Shown here: in pieces, positions 8,869 to 21,097 of the stretch
How the letters are laid out: the number at the start of each line of letters is the position of its first letter
How positions within the stretch are numbered: position 1 is the stretch's first letter
DNA from: Streptomyces sp. NBC_01571
GTDB taxonomy: Bacteria; Actinomycetota; Actinomycetes; Streptomycetales; Streptomycetaceae
Assembly (NCBI RefSeq): GCF_026339875.1
Contig: NZ_JAPEPZ010000001.1
Location: 6,262,001-6,326,000 of the forward strand
Length of the DNA stretch: 64,000 nucleotides
Direction: 5' to 3'
Notes under the pieces: generated by a model
The model's input: only the letters and a program-made list of their open reading frames with translations
The model's database searches: none
What the model was told of the DNA's origin: nothing
Translations under genes and position numbers: made by a program

Positions 8869-10284
8869 ATGGCAGAATCCTGGGCCACTTTCGGGATCGA
8901 CCTCCATGTCGAGCCGACCGGATCCGGTGTCCGCAGGGGCCTGACGGACACCCTGCGGGAGGCGGTCCGCGGCGGCCGGCTGGCGCCGGGCACCCGGCTG
9001 CCCTCCTCCCGCTCCCTCGCCGCCGACCTGGGCATCGCCCGCAACACGGTCGCGGACGTGTACACCGACCTGGTGGCGGAGGGCTGGCTCACCGCACGCC
9101 AGGGCTCGGGCACGGGCGTCGCCGAACGTCCGGTGCCCGCGCCGTCGGCCGCCCAGGAACCGCGCCGCGTCCCCTCCCGGCCGGCGTACGACCTGATCCC
9201 CGGCACCCCGGACCTGTCCTTCTTCCCCCGCGCGGCCTGGCTGAAGGCCTCCCGCCGGGCGCTGGCGACGGCTCCGTACGACGCCCTCGGCTACGGCGAC
9301 CCGCGGGGCCGGGTGGAACTGCGTACCGCCCTGGCCGGCTATCTGGCGCGGGCCCGCGGAGTCCGCGCCGACCCGGAACGCATGGTGATCTGCTCCGGGT
9401 TCGCGCACGGGCTGATGCTGCTCGGCCAGGTGCTGCACGGACGAGGAGCACGGGCGCTGGCCGTGGAGCCGTACGGGCTGGACGTGCACTGGAACCTGCT
9501 GGAACGAGCCGGCCTGCGGACGACACCGCTCGGATTCGACGAACTGGGCACGCGCACGGAGGAGTTGACGTCCGGTGATCTCGCCGGGGTGCGGGCGGTG
9601 CTGCTGACCCCCGCGCACCAGTTCCCGATGGGGGTGCCGCTGCACCCCGAACGGCGGGCCGCGCTCGTGGACTGGGCGCGGCGCGGCGACGGGCTGATCC
9701 TGGAGGACGACTACGACGGGGAGTTCCGCTACGACCGCCAGCCGGTCGGCGCGCTCCAGGGCCTGGACCCCGACCACGTCGTCTACCTGGGCACGGCGAG
9801 CAAGTCCCTGGCCCCGGGCCTGCGGCTGGGCTGGCTGGTGCTGCCGCCGTCGATCGGGCCGGAGGTGATCGCGGCCAAGGGCGAGGCGGACTGGTCCTGC
9901 GGGGTGCTGGACCAGCTGACCCTGGCGGAGTTCCTCACCTCGGGCGCGTACGACCGGCATGTCCGCGCGGCCCGGCTGCGCTACCGCCGTCGACGGGACG
10001 CGCTGGTGGCGCAGCTCGCGGCGCGGGCTCCCGGGGTCCGTGCGACCGGGATCGCGGCGGGTCTGCACGTGGTGCTGCGGCTCCCGCAGGGCACGGAGCG
10101 GCCCGCGCTGCGGGCGACCGCCTGGCACGGTCTCGCCGCCCACGGACTGGAGCGCTACCGCCACCCGGACTCGACGGCCGGGCGGACGGACGCGCTCGTG
10201 GTGGGCTACGGGACACCACCGGACCACGCGTGGGCCGGGGCGCTGGAGGCACTGTGCGCGGCCCTGGCCTCCGCCGGCGGATAG
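8869..10284 (+). CDS. MocR/PdxR-type transcriptional regulator (GntR wHTH fused to aminotransferase fold)
   Basis: A 471-residue two-domain protein. Residues about 10-80 form a GntR winged helix with the pattern GTRLPSSRSLAADLGIARNT, and about 110-470 form a class I aminotransferase fold. The PLP-lysine motif is GTASKSLAPGLRLGWLV, and the aspartate pairing with PLP nitrogen is in ILEDDYDGEFRYDRQ. Proteins of this class sense PLP or an amino compound and switch the divergent gene. The ATG at 8869 gives the standard N-terminus and lies 46 bases from the divergent AhpD-like gene, its likely target. Longer in-frame starts would run into that neighbour. Confidence 0.85.
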   Translation: MAESWATFGIDLHVEPTGSGVRRGLTDTLREAVRGGRLAPGTRLPSSRSLAADLGIARNTVADVYTDLVAEGWLTARQGSGTGVAERPVPAPSAAQEPRRVPSRPAYDLIPGTPDLSFFPRAAWLKASRRALATAPYDALGYGDPRGRVELRTALAGYLARARGVRADPERMVICSGFAHGLMLLGQVLHGRGARALAVEPYGLDVHWNLLERAGLRTTPLGFDELGTRTEELTSGDLAGVRAVLLTPAHQFPMGVPLHPERRAALVDWARRGDGLILEDDYDGEFRYDRQPVGALQGLDPDHVVYLGTASKSLAPGLRLGWLVLPPSIGPEVIAAKGEADWSCGVLDQLTLAEFLTSGAYDRHVRAARLRYRRRRDALVAQLAARAPGVRATGIAAGLHVVLRLPQGTERPALRATAWHGLAAHGLERYRHPDSTAGRTDALVVGYGTPPDHAWAGALEALCAALASAGG

Positions 10285-10320
10285 CCCGGAACCGCATTCC
10301 GGGGCGGAGCGGCTCTTCGT

Positions 10321-10396
10321 ACCGAGCCGAACCGAGCCGAGCCGAGCCGAGCGGCAGCGGCAGGGGCAGGGGCAGGGTCAGGGGGGCAGGGTCAGC
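10321..10396. repeat. Low-complexity tandem repeats (CCGAG pentamers then CAGGGG hexamers)
   Basis: About five imperfect CCGAG/CCGAA units are followed by imperfect GGCAGG-type hexamers. They sit between the MocR stop and the end of the chorismate-binding remnant, and overlap that remnant's last codons. They look like slippage repeats in a non-coding joint. Confidence 0.65.
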
Positions 10397-10742
10397 GACG
10401 GGTGGCGTTCCGACCGGGGCGGACACCTTCCGAGCTGTGCCCGTCCTGCTCGCCGGGTCCGCCGGGTCCGCCGTGCTCCCGATGGGCCCGCATGAGCGCC
10501 GCCGTCTCCAGCAGCATCTCGTCGTACTCGGCCGCCGGATCGGAGTCGAGGGCGATCGCGCTGCCGGCTCCCAGGTGCAGCAGCCCGTCCACCAGCACGG
10601 CCGTGCGGACGGCGAGGCCGAGGTCCGCGCCACCGCCGCACCCCAGATAGCCGAGGGCCCCGGAGTACACGCCCCGCGCCCCGGTCTCCAGCGAACCGAG
10701 GATCTCCATGGTGCGGAGCTTCGGCGCACCGGTCGTCGAGTC
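10392..10742 (-). pseudogene. Remnant of a chorismate-binding enzyme (PabB/TrpE-type), C-terminal part only
   Basis: The frame encodes STTGAPKLRTMEIL and then LETGARGVYSGALGYL, followed by the DSDPAAEYDEMLLE ending. These are hallmark C-terminal motifs of aminodeoxychorismate or anthranilate synthase component I. About 110 residues of an enzyme normally over 400 remain. Homology starts exactly at the stop codon of the EamA transporter gene, and no start codon precedes the GAPKLRT motif. The first ATG (10709) would already lack part of the active-site region. This is best read as a 5'-truncated gene left after a deletion. A short 105-residue product could still be translated, but it could not be catalytic. 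Confidence 0.7.
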
Positions 10743-11592
10743 AGGCCTCCTCCACCGGGGCCTCCCCGAACCGCGCCAGGGCCAGCGCCCCCGCCACCGC
10801 CACCAGGAACCCGAGCACGGCCAGCCACTCCAGCCCCTCCCGCGTACGGTCCCCCAGCCAGACCACCCCCACCAGGGCCGGCCCGATGGTCTCGCCGATC
10901 ACCAGGCCCGCGGTCGCCGTCGTCACCGAGCCGCGCTGCAGTGCCGTGGTCAGGAGCAGGAACGCGGCACCTCCCCCGACCAGCAGCGCGTACACCGCCG
11001 GATTGCGCACCAGCGTTCCGGGTGCGAGGTCGTCGATCAGCCGCACGGACACCTCGACCACCCCGAACCCGAACCCCGCCCCCAGCCCGAGCACCAGCGC
11101 CCGCCCGCGCCCCGACAGCCGGCCACCCACCAGCCCCAGCAGCAGCACCAGTACCGCGGTCCCCAGCATCGCGTACTTCAACGTCATCGAGCCCCCCCGG
11201 TCCCCCTCGGCCCCGGACGCCAGCCCGAGCATCCCCAGCCCCGCGCACACCACTCCCACCGCGGCCCACTCCGTCCCGCTGAGCCGCACCCGCAGCAGCC
11301 GCGCCGCCACCACCGCGGTCACCGCGAGGCTCGACGCCAGCGCGGCCCCCACCGCGTAGATGGGAAGCGACCGCAGCGCCGCGATCTGGAACACGAACCC
11401 GAGCCCGTCCAGCGCCAGACCCGCGAGATACCGCCACTGCCGCAGGGCCCGCAGCAGCAACGCCGCGTCCCCGCCCGGGCCGCCGGTGCCGGACCGGGTG
11501 CCGGCCGCCGTCCGTGCGGCGATCGCCTGCAGCACCGTCGCCGTACCGAAACAGACCGCGGCACCAAGTGCGCACAACATTCCAAAGAGCAC
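10741..11592 (-). CDS. EamA/DMT-superfamily membrane transporter
   Basis: A 283-residue integral membrane protein, nearly entirely hydrophobic, with about ten membrane segments in two similar halves as in drug/metabolite transporters. The N-terminus MLFGMLCALGAAVCFGTATV is typical of actinobacterial EamA-like proteins. The substrate is unknown. It starts at ATG 11592, divergent from a lipoprotein gene 121 bases away. Its stop codon marks the junction with the truncated chorismate-binding remnant. The transporter itself looks complete in length, so the break affected the gene behind it. Confidence 0.75.
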   Translation of the reverse strand: MLFGMLCALGAAVCFGTATVLQAIAARTAAGTRSGTGGPGGDAALLLRALRQWRYLAGLALDGLGFVFQIAALRSLPIYAVGAALASSLAVTAVVAARLLRVRLSGTEWAAVGVVCAGLGMLGLASGAEGDRGGSMTLKYAMLGTAVLVLLLGLVGGRLSGRGRALVLGLGAGFGFGVVEVSVRLIDDLAPGTLVRNPAVYALLVGGGAAFLLLTTALQRGSVTTATAGLVIGETIGPALVGVVWLGDRTREGLEWLAVLGFLVAVAGALALARFGEAPVEEA

Positions 11593-11713
11593 GAAGTGAC
11601 TTTAGGGGAACCCGAATCGGAGGGGGCCACCGCGTACCGGCCCCGACCGGTCTCTAATCTGAACGTCGGCGCCGAGCCGGACGAAATCGATCTGGACCAA
11701 CGGGGGAGAGAAC

Positions 11714-12070
11714 ATGGCGGACACACGACGGCGACTGCGCTCCGGCACGGTCGTGCTCGGCGGCATGGGACTGCTCGCGGCGACTCTCACCGCCTGCTCC
11801 TCGGACCCCGACAAGCGCTGCGTCGACCGCGACAGCTACCAGGCGCTCAAGGGCTACAAGGTCGTCGCGGACAAGAACTGCACCTCCACCAAGTCCTCCG
11901 CCCACGGCACCTGGTACTACGGCGGCAAGAAGAAGAGCAGTTGGGTCGACGGCGGCTCGTTCACCAAGCCGGGCAAGGGATCCGGTTCCTCCGGCGGCAG
12001 CCACGGCCACGGCGTGGACCGCGGCGGCATCGGCGGGGGCAAGGGCGGAAAGGGCGGCTCCGGCGGCTGA
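11714..12070 (+). CDS. Small lipoprotein with Gly/Lys/Ser-rich tail (YgiB-like partner of the following gene)
   Basis: A 118-residue lipoprotein. The signal peptide ends in the lipobox LTAC, lipidated at C28. The mature domain has two further cysteines (C36 in KRCVDRDSYQ and one in DKNCTSTKS), a YYGGKKK stretch, and a repetitive GGGKGGKGGSGG ending. It precedes a glutathionylspermidine-synthase-like gene by 58 bases on the same strand. In enterobacteria a YgiB-type lipoprotein pairs with YgiC in the same way. That parallel is inferred from order and composition, not from clear sequence identity. The ATG follows GGGGGAGAG. Function is unknown. Confidence 0.7.
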   Translation: MADTRRRLRSGTVVLGGMGLLAATLTACSSDPDKRCVDRDSYQALKGYKVVADKNCTSTKSSAHGTWYYGGKKKSSWVDGGSFTKPGKGSGSSGGSHGHGVDRGGIGGGKGGKGGSGG

Positions 12071-12128
12071 GTGCCCCGACGCCACCGACCCCCGCACCGC
12101 CCCAGCACCCGATCGGACACATGACACC

Positions 12129-13313
12129 GTGCAACGCCGTCCCCTCGAACCCCGCGCCGACTGGCAGCAGACCGTCGAGCGGCAGGGCCTCGTCTACCCG
12201 CTGACCCGCTACCCGGACGACTCCCTGCGCCCCTATTGGGACGAGAGCGCGTACTACGCCTTCTCGCTCCCCGAGATCGAGGCGCTGGAGGACACCGTCG
12301 CGGAACTCCACCGCATGTGCCTCGCGGCGGCCGGGCACATCGTCGAGGAGAACCGCTTCGCCGACCTCGGCATCACCGACCCGAAGGTCGCCCGCGCGGT
12401 CGCCGAGGCCTGGCACCGCCGCGCCGAACTCCCGTCCGTCTACGGCCGCTTCGACCTGCGCTACGACGGTACGGGCCCCGCCAGGCTGCTGGAGTACAAC
12501 GCCGACACCCCGACCTCGCTCGTCGAGGCCGCGAGCCCCCAGTGGTTCTGGATGGAGGACCGTTTCCCCGGCGCCGACCAGTGGAACTCCCTGCACGAAC
12601 GCCTCGTCGCCGCCTGGCGGAAGCAGGCCGCTCTCCTTCCGCCGGGCAGCCCCCTCTACTTCGCGCACTCCGCGGAGGACGAGCTCGGCGAGGACCTGAT
12701 GACCGTCGCCTATCTGAAGGAGACCGCCGAACAGGCGGGCCTCGACACCGACTGGATATCGGTCGAGGAGATCGGCTGGGACCCCCTGTCCGGCCGCTTC
12801 GTCGACAACCGGCTCGGCTTCATCCGCAGCTGCTTCAAGCTGTACCCCTGGGAATGGCTCACCACCGACCGCTTCGCCGACCACGTCCTGGACACCCTCG
12901 ACAACGGCGGCGGTACGGGCTCGACGATGTGGATCGAGCCCGCCTGGAAGATGCTCCTCAGCAACAAGGCGCTCCTGGCGATCCTCTGGGAGCTGTACCC
13001 GGGCCACCCCAACCTTCTGGCCGCCCACCTCGACGGCCCGCGGGAGCTGGCCGCGACCACGGGGTACGTCGCCAAGCCCCTGCTGGGCCGCGAGGGCGCC
13101 GGCGTCACCGTCCACGAACCCGGCGCGGACCCCGTCCTGCGGGACGAACCCTGCTGCTACCAGGAACTCGCCCCGCTGCCCTCCTTCGACGGCAACCGTG
13201 TCGTACTCGGCGCCTGGGTGGTGGAGGACGAACCGGCGGGACTCGGTATCCGCGAGTCGACAGGCCTGATCACCGACGAGTACGCCCGCTTCCTGCCCCA
13301 CGTGATCGTCTGA
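12129..13313 (+). CDS. Glutathionylspermidine synthase-like ATP-grasp ligase (YgiC/YjfC family)
   Basis: A 394-residue protein of the glutathionylspermidine synthase C-terminal (ATP-grasp) family. Recognisable stretches are RFDLRYDGTGPARLLEYNADTPTS, which I cite only by its core LLEYNADTPT, then MWIEPAWKMLLSNKALL and KPLLGREGAGV near the C-terminus. The last is the ATP-binding part. The amidase half of true glutathionylspermidine synthetase is absent, as in YgiC. Such enzymes form amide bonds between peptides and amines. The substrate in an organism without glutathione is unknown. Translation starts at GTG 12129. The gene appears to form a unit with the lipoprotein upstream. Confidence 0.78.
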   Translation: MQRRPLEPRADWQQTVERQGLVYPLTRYPDDSLRPYWDESAYYAFSLPEIEALEDTVAELHRMCLAAAGHIVEENRFADLGITDPKVARAVAEAWHRRAELPSVYGRFDLRYDGTGPARLLEYNADTPTSLVEAASPQWFWMEDRFPGADQWNSLHERLVAAWRKQAALLPPGSPLYFAHSAEDELGEDLMTVAYLKETAEQAGLDTDWISVEEIGWDPLSGRFVDNRLGFIRSCFKLYPWEWLTTDRFADHVLDTLDNGGGTGSTMWIEPAWKMLLSNKALLAILWELYPGHPNLLAAHLDGPRELAATTGYVAKPLLGREGAGVTVHEPGADPVLRDEPCCYQELAPLPSFDGNRVVLGAWVVEDEPAGLGIRESTGLITDEYARFLPHVIV

Positions 13314-13325
13314 CCGGGACAGCCC

Positions 13326-14531
13326 TCAGACACCCAGCACGCCACGCAGCTGCGCCAGCCCCCAGTCCAGGTCCTCCTCGCCGATCACCAGCGGCGGGGC
13401 GATCCGGATCGTCGGACCGTGGGTGTCCTTGACCAGGACGCCCCGGTCCATCAGCTGCTCGGAGACCTCGCGGCCCGTCCCGAACGCCGGGGCGATGTCC
13501 ACGCCCGCCCACAGCCCGCGCCCGCGGACCCCGGTCACCCGGCCCGTGCCGGCCAGCAGCCCCAGCTCCCGGTGCAGACGGGTCCCGAGCTCCGCCGCCC
13601 GCCCCTGGTACTCGCCCGTCCGCAGCATCGCGATCACCTCCAGGGCCACCGCACAGGCCAGCGGATTCCCGCCGAACGTGGACCCGTGCTCACCGGGCCG
13701 GAACACGCCGAGCACCTCACCGCTCGACACCACCGCCGACACGGGCACGACCCCGCCACCGAGCGCCTTGCCGAGCACGTACATGTCCGGCACCACCCCC
13801 TCGTGCTCGCACGCGAAGGTCTTCCCGGTCCGGCCCAGACCCGACTGGATCTCGTCCGCGACGAACAGCACGTTCCGTTCCCGTGTCAGGGCCCGTACCT
13901 CGGCGAGATAGCCGGCCGGCGGCACCACCACCCCCGCCTCGCCCTGGATCGGTTCCAGCAGCACGGCGACCGTCTCGTCGGTGAGCGCCGCCCGCAGCGC
14001 GCCCGCATCCCCGTACGGCACGATGTCGAAGCCCGGCGTGAACGGACCGAAGTCCGCCCGCGCCTCCCGGTCCGTGGAGAAGCCGACGATGGTCGTCGTA
14101 CGGCCGTGGAAGTTGTCGGCCGCCACCACGATCCTCGCCCGGCCGTCGGGAACGCCCTTGACGCGGTACCCCCACTTCCGGGCCGTTTTCAGGGCCGTCT
14201 CCACCGCCTCCGCGCCCGTGTTCATCGGCAGCACCATCTCCATGCCGCACAGCTCCGCCAGCTCCGCGCAGAAGGCGGCGAACCGGTCGTGGTGGAACGC
14301 CCGGGACGTCAGCGTCACCCGCTCCAGCTGCGCCTTGGCCGCGTCGATCAGCCGCCGGTGGCCGTGCCCGAAGTTCAGCGCCGAGTAGCCGGCCAGCAGA
14401 TCGAGATAGCGCCGGCCCTCGACGTCCGTCATCCAGGCGCCGTCCGCCGTCGCCACGACGACCGGCAGCGGACGGTAGGTGGGCGCGGCGTGCGCGTCGG
14501 CCTCGGCGATGAGGCGTTCGGTGAGGGTCAC
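13326..14531 (-). CDS. rocD: Ornithine aminotransferase
   Basis: A 401-residue class III aminotransferase. It contains NTGAEAVETALKTARKWGY, the aspartate motif LFVADEIQSGLGRTGK, and the PLP lysine in YVLGKALGGGVVPVSA. The residue pattern and length fit ornithine-oxo-acid transaminase, which converts ornithine and 2-oxoglutarate to glutamate semialdehyde and glutamate for arginine catabolism or proline supply. The GTG at 14531 is used, with GGAG upstream. Longer upstream reading would run through the glyA leader. The gene converges with the ATP-grasp gene 12 bases away and diverges from glyA. Confidence 0.85.
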   Translation of the reverse strand: MTLTERLIAEADAHAAPTYRPLPVVVATADGAWMTDVEGRRYLDLLAGYSALNFGHGHRRLIDAAKAQLERVTLTSRAFHHDRFAAFCAELAELCGMEMVLPMNTGAEAVETALKTARKWGYRVKGVPDGRARIVVAADNFHGRTTTIVGFSTDREARADFGPFTPGFDIVPYGDAGALRAALTDETVAVLLEPIQGEAGVVVPPAGYLAEVRALTRERNVLFVADEIQSGLGRTGKTFACEHEGVVPDMYVLGKALGGGVVPVSAVVSSGEVLGVFRPGEHGSTFGGNPLACAVALEVIAMLRTGEYQGRAAELGTRLHRELGLLAGTGRVTGVRGRGLWAGVDIAPAFGTGREVSEQLMDRGVLVKDTHGPTIRIAPPLVIGEEDLDWGLAQLRGVLGV

Positions 14532-14658
14532 GGAGTCTCCGTCTCCTGCGGCACGAGGGCCTTTCTCCCATCGTCGCTCTCCCGGGGCGCCGGCGGCGAG
14601 CGCTCGCCCGGCGACGTCGCGTGGCCCAAGATCCGCCGTGCCCGGTAGGCTGACCGGC

Positions 14659-14738
14659 GGGGCCGTGACTGGCGCGCTGGGATGGGACCGACCATCGGGG
14701 AGCGGCTCCGTGAACTGTGTGCCGTGCGCCTGGGCCGA
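14659..14738 (+). promoter_or_regulatory. ZTP (pfl) riboswitch in the glyA leader
   Basis: All conserved blocks of the ZMP/ZTP-sensing pfl RNA are present in order. P1 forms between GGGGCC (14659-14664) and GGCTCC (14704-14709). The block GTGACTGGCG (14665-14674) follows. A P2 hairpin pairs GATGG with CCATC, and CGGGGAGCG (14696-14704) follows it. After an 11-base linker comes the P3/pseudoknot block GCGCCTGGGC (14726-14735). ZMP/ZTP accumulates when 10-formyl-THF is short, and glyA makes one-carbon units, which fits the class. The glyA start lies 36 bases after the aptamer. Control may act on the GGAGGCC ribosome site, whose AGGC can pair with the conserved GCCT. That mechanism is inference. 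Confidence 0.9.
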
Positions 14739-14773
14739 CCCGTGAACGCCGAACGCCACGTCCGGAGGCCGTC

Positions 14774-16219
14774 ATGTCCGAGCCCCTGTCCACCGAGTCC
14801 ACCGCCTTCCGCAGCGCCCTCGACGTGATCCGGGCGGTGGAGCCCCGCGTCGCGGACGCCATCGGCCAGGAGGTCGCCGACCAGCGCGCCATGCTCAAGC
14901 TGATCGCGTCCGAGAACTACGCGTCCCCGGCAACCCTGCTGGCCATGGGCAACTGGTTCAGCGACAAGTACGCCGAGGGCACCGTCGGCCGCCGCTTCTA
15001 CGCCGGCTGCCGCAACGTCGACACCGTCGAGGCCCTCGCCGCCGAGCACGCCCGCGAACTCTTCGGCGCCGAGCACGCCTACGTCCAGCCGCACTCCGGT
15101 ATCGACGCCAACCTCGTCGCCTTCTGGGCCGTCCTCGCCGCCCGCGTCGAGGCCCCGGCCCTCGCCAAGGCCGGCGTCCGCAACGTCAACGACCTCTCCG
15201 AGGCCGACTGGGCCGAACTGCGCCAGGCCTTCGGCAACCAGCGCATGCTCGGCATGTCCCTGGACGCCGGCGGTCACCTCACCCACGGTTTCCGCCCGAA
15301 CATCTCCGGCAAGATGTTCGACCAGCGCTCCTACGGCACCGACCCCGCCACCGGCCTCATCGACTACGAGGCCCTGCGCGTCTCCGCCCGCGAGTTCAAG
15401 CCGATGATCATCGTCGCCGGGTACTCCGCCTACCCCCGCCTGGTGAACTTCCGGATCATGCGGGAGATCGCCGACGAGGTCGGCGCGACGCTGATGGTCG
15501 ACATGGCGCACTTCGCCGGTCTCGTCGCCGGCAAGGTCCTCACCGGCGACTTCGACCCGATCCCGCACGCCCAGATCGTCACCACCACCACCCACAAGTC
15601 GCTGCGCGGCCCGCGCGGTGGCATGGTCCTGTGCGACGAGTCCCTCGCCGAGCAGGTCGACCGCGGCTGCCCGATGGTCCTCGGCGGCCCGCTCCCGCAC
15701 GTCATGGCCGCCAAGGCCGTCGCACTCGCCGAGGCCCGCCGCCCCGAGTTCCGCGACTACGCCCAGGCCGTCGTCGACAACGCCCGCGCCCTCGCCGAGG
15801 GGCTGATGCGCCGCGGCGCCACGCTGGTCACCGGCGGCACCGACAACCACCTGAACCTGATCGACGTCGCCTCCTCCTACGGCCTCACCGGCCGCCAGGC
15901 CGAGTCCGCGCTGCTCGACTCGGGCATTGTCACCAACCGCAACGCCATCCCCGCCGACCCCAACGGCGCCTGGTACACCTCGGGCATCCGCATCGGTACG
16001 CCCGCCCTGACCACCCGTGGTCTGGGCACGGCCGAGATGGACGAGATCGCCGGCCTGATCGACCGCGTCCTCACCGTCGCCGAGCCCGGCACCACCGCCA
16101 AGGGCAGCCCGTCCAAGGCCCAGCACGTCCTGGACCCGAAGATCTCCGACGAGATCTCCCACCGCGCCACCGATCTGCTGGCTCCCTTCCCGCTCTACCC
16201 GGAGATCGACCTCGGCTGA
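14774..16219 (+). CDS. glyA: Serine hydroxymethyltransferase
   Basis: A 481-residue fold-type I PLP enzyme. It has [12 protein letters not shown] near the N-terminus, [11 protein letters not shown], the substrate region [12 protein letters not shown], and the PLP lysine in [14 protein letters not shown]. It interconverts serine and glycine with transfer of a one-carbon unit to tetrahydrofolate. The ATG at 14774 is preceded by GGAGG. An upstream in-frame ATG would translate the riboswitch and is rejected. The protein is somewhat longer than many bacterial SHMTs (about 420 residues), owing to an insert near residues 130-190 common in this actinobacterial form. Expression is expected to rise with ZMP/ZTP through the leader RNA. 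Confidence 0.93.
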   Translation: MSEPLSTESTAFRSALDVIRAVEPRVADAIGQEVADQRAMLKLIASENYASPATLLAMGNWFSDKYAEGTVGRRFYAGCRNVDTVEALAAEHARELFGAEHAYVQPHSGIDANLVAFWAVLAARVEAPALAKAGVRNVNDLSEADWAELRQAFGNQRMLGMSLDAGGHLTHGFRPNISGKMFDQRSYGTDPATGLIDYEALRVSAREFKPMIIVAGYSAYPRLVNFRIMREIADEVGATLMVDMAHFAGLVAGKVLTGDFDPIPHAQIVTTTTHKSLRGPRGGMVLCDESLAEQVDRGCPMVLGGPLPHVMAAKAVALAEARRPEFRDYAQAVVDNARALAEGLMRRGATLVTGGTDNHLNLIDVASSYGLTGRQAESALLDSGIVTNRNAIPADPNGAWYTSGIRIGTPALTTRGLGTAEMDEIAGLIDRVLTVAEPGTTAKGSPSKAQHVLDPKISDEISHRATDLLAPFPLYPEIDLG

Positions 16220-16247
16220 TCCTCGGCGGCGTCAGGCCCAGCCGGCG

Positions 16248-17306
16248 CTACAGGTCGATCAGCTCCTGTCGTGGTTCACGCGGCGGTCCGGCAGCGTCAC
16301 GCCGGGCCGCCGCGCGGCGTATCAGACGGGTGCCGCCCGCACCGACGAGCAGGCCCACCGCCAGTCCGGTCACCGCCCACTTCGCGCACACGGCCGGACC
16401 GGCGCGCCGCGCCGCCGCGGGCACCGCCGGGGTCCCCGGGCCGAACGGGCCCCCGTGCTCCACCAGCCGGTCGAACACCGAGCGCGCCGCCCGGTGCCAG
16501 CGGATGTCGTCGTCCGCCACGTCCGGCGAGGGATCCGACCGCACCCAGGGAGTGCCGTCCGGCGCGAGGAACACCTGGTCCTCACGCTCGATGGCGACGT
16601 CTCCGCCGGGTGCCCGGCTCGTCTGCGGCCACCCCCCGACGCCCGTCATTCCCCAGATGACGGTGGCGCGCACCGGCGGATAGTCACCTGCCGCCCAAGC
16701 GTCGGGCACTCTCTCCGTTCCCGTGAAGCGGGGCGACAGCAGGCGCCAGAGCCGGGCGAAATCGCGGTCCCCGGAGTGCACGAGAGTGGTGTGTCCGGTG
16801 CCTCCGGCGACGACCAGGGCCATGTCCGGGGTATCGGCCCGCGCGGCCACCGCGGCGGGAGCGGAGGCCCGGGCCCCTTGAGCGCCGAGCGCCGCCAGCG
16901 CCAGCGATACCAGGAGCGGCAGCCACCATCGCGTACGCCCGCCCTGCCACGTCGTCCGGCCTGATGGCCACCGCCCGGTCCGGCCAATGCGCCGCCACGC
17001 CGTCCAGCCTGATGGCCGCCACCCGGTCCGGCCCGATCGCCGCCACCCCGTCCGGCCAATGCGCCGCCACGCTGCCCCCTGGTCCCGGCACGCTGTCGCC
17101 TCGCTCCGGCACGTCTCGCCCTCGCCCCGGCGTTCCGTCCCCCCGTCCCGACCCCGTATCCCTTCGGTCCGGTGCTCCGTCCTCTCGCCCCGGCATCCCG
17201 TCCCGTCCTTCCGACGCCCCGTCCCCCTGTCCCGAAGCCCCGCTCGAAGCACACACCCGTGCATCCGTCCCCCTGGGCTCCCCGTACGCAGGACCCGCCG
17301 CTTCAT
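16248..17306 (-). CDS. Membrane-anchored protein of unknown function with repeat-rich N-terminus (paralogue of the next gene)
   Basis: About 352 residues if it starts at ATG 17306, which follows a GGGGGGA stretch. The start is uncertain. The first ~130 residues are Arg/Gly/Trp-rich and include an octapeptide repeat such as WRRIGRTG, from a 24-base DNA repeat. Then comes a hydrophobic segment RWWLPLLVSLALAALGA, an extracellular domain of about 180 residues, a second membrane segment near the C-terminus, and a basic tail ending RQELIDL. The gene immediately upstream ends in RQELRDL with the same topology, so the two are likely a diverged tandem pair. The fold and function are not recognised. 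Confidence 0.55.
   Translation of the reverse strand: MKRRVLRTGSPGGRMHGCVLRAGLRDRGTGRRKDGTGCRGERTEHRTEGIRGRDGGTERRGEGETCRSEATACRDQGAAWRRIGRTGWRRSGRTGWRPSGWTAWRRIGRTGRWPSGRTTWQGGRTRWWLPLLVSLALAALGAQGARASAPAAVAARADTPDMALVVAGGTGHTTLVHSGDRDFARLWRLLSPRFTGTERVPDAWAAGDYPPVRATVIWGMTGVGGWPQTSRAPGGDVAIEREDQVFLAPDGTPWVRSDPSPDVADDDIRWHRAARSVFDRLVEHGGPFGPGTPAVPAAARRAGPAVCAKWAVTGLAVGLLVGAGGTRLIRRAAARRDAAGPPREPRQELIDL
16954..17073. repeat. 24-bp tandem repeat, five copies
   Basis: Five adjoining units of 24 bases begin at 16954, 16978, 17002, 17026 and 17050. The shared core is GTCCGGCC followed by GCCGCCAC. Each unit is eight codons, so the minus-strand gene gains a repeated octapeptide without frame change. 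The copy number is likely to vary between strains. Confidence 0.85.
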
Positions 17307-17463
17307 CCGTTCCCCCCGACACTCGTACGCCCGAACCGCCCCCTCATCCCTTCCCGGCCCCGCGCCCATCCGTGCGCCCGTCCGCCGGTCCAGGTACTTC
17401 ACCCACGGTCTTCGCCCGATGGGACGCCTTCCGCCGCCTCGCCCCGCGTCCGGCCGGCGGCTT

Positions 17464-20939
<3,476 letters not shown>

Positions 20940-21097
20940 GAGCGCCCGCGCGACACCGTTCGACAGTCCGTACGAGACGAGAGCAACACCGGTACGACGG
21001 CCGGTATCGGGCCGTATCGCCGTACAGTCGATAGCCGAACCGGCAGTCGTTCCTGGGCGCGGGAACACCGGACATCGACACAACGACAGGAGACGAC

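Noticed and set aside
8209..10227. Very long open frame on the strand opposite the MocR gene (over 600 codons), and similar ones at 235-1914, 1842-3266, 4309-5793 and 49911-51737
   Set aside because: They mirror real genes, have Arg/Pro/Gly-rich composition without motifs, and arise from the GC-rich third codon positions of the true frame.
10321..10396. Mobile-element end or attachment site
   Set aside because: Only simple pentamer and hexamer repeats are seen, with no terminal inverted repeat, tRNA or integrase.
14717..14773. N-terminal extension of GlyA starting at 14717
   Set aside because: It would translate the ZTP aptamer, lacks a ribosome site, and the ATG at 14774 has GGAGG and the family N-terminus.
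16954..17073. CRISPR array
   Set aside because: The units adjoin directly without unique spacers, and no cas genes are near.
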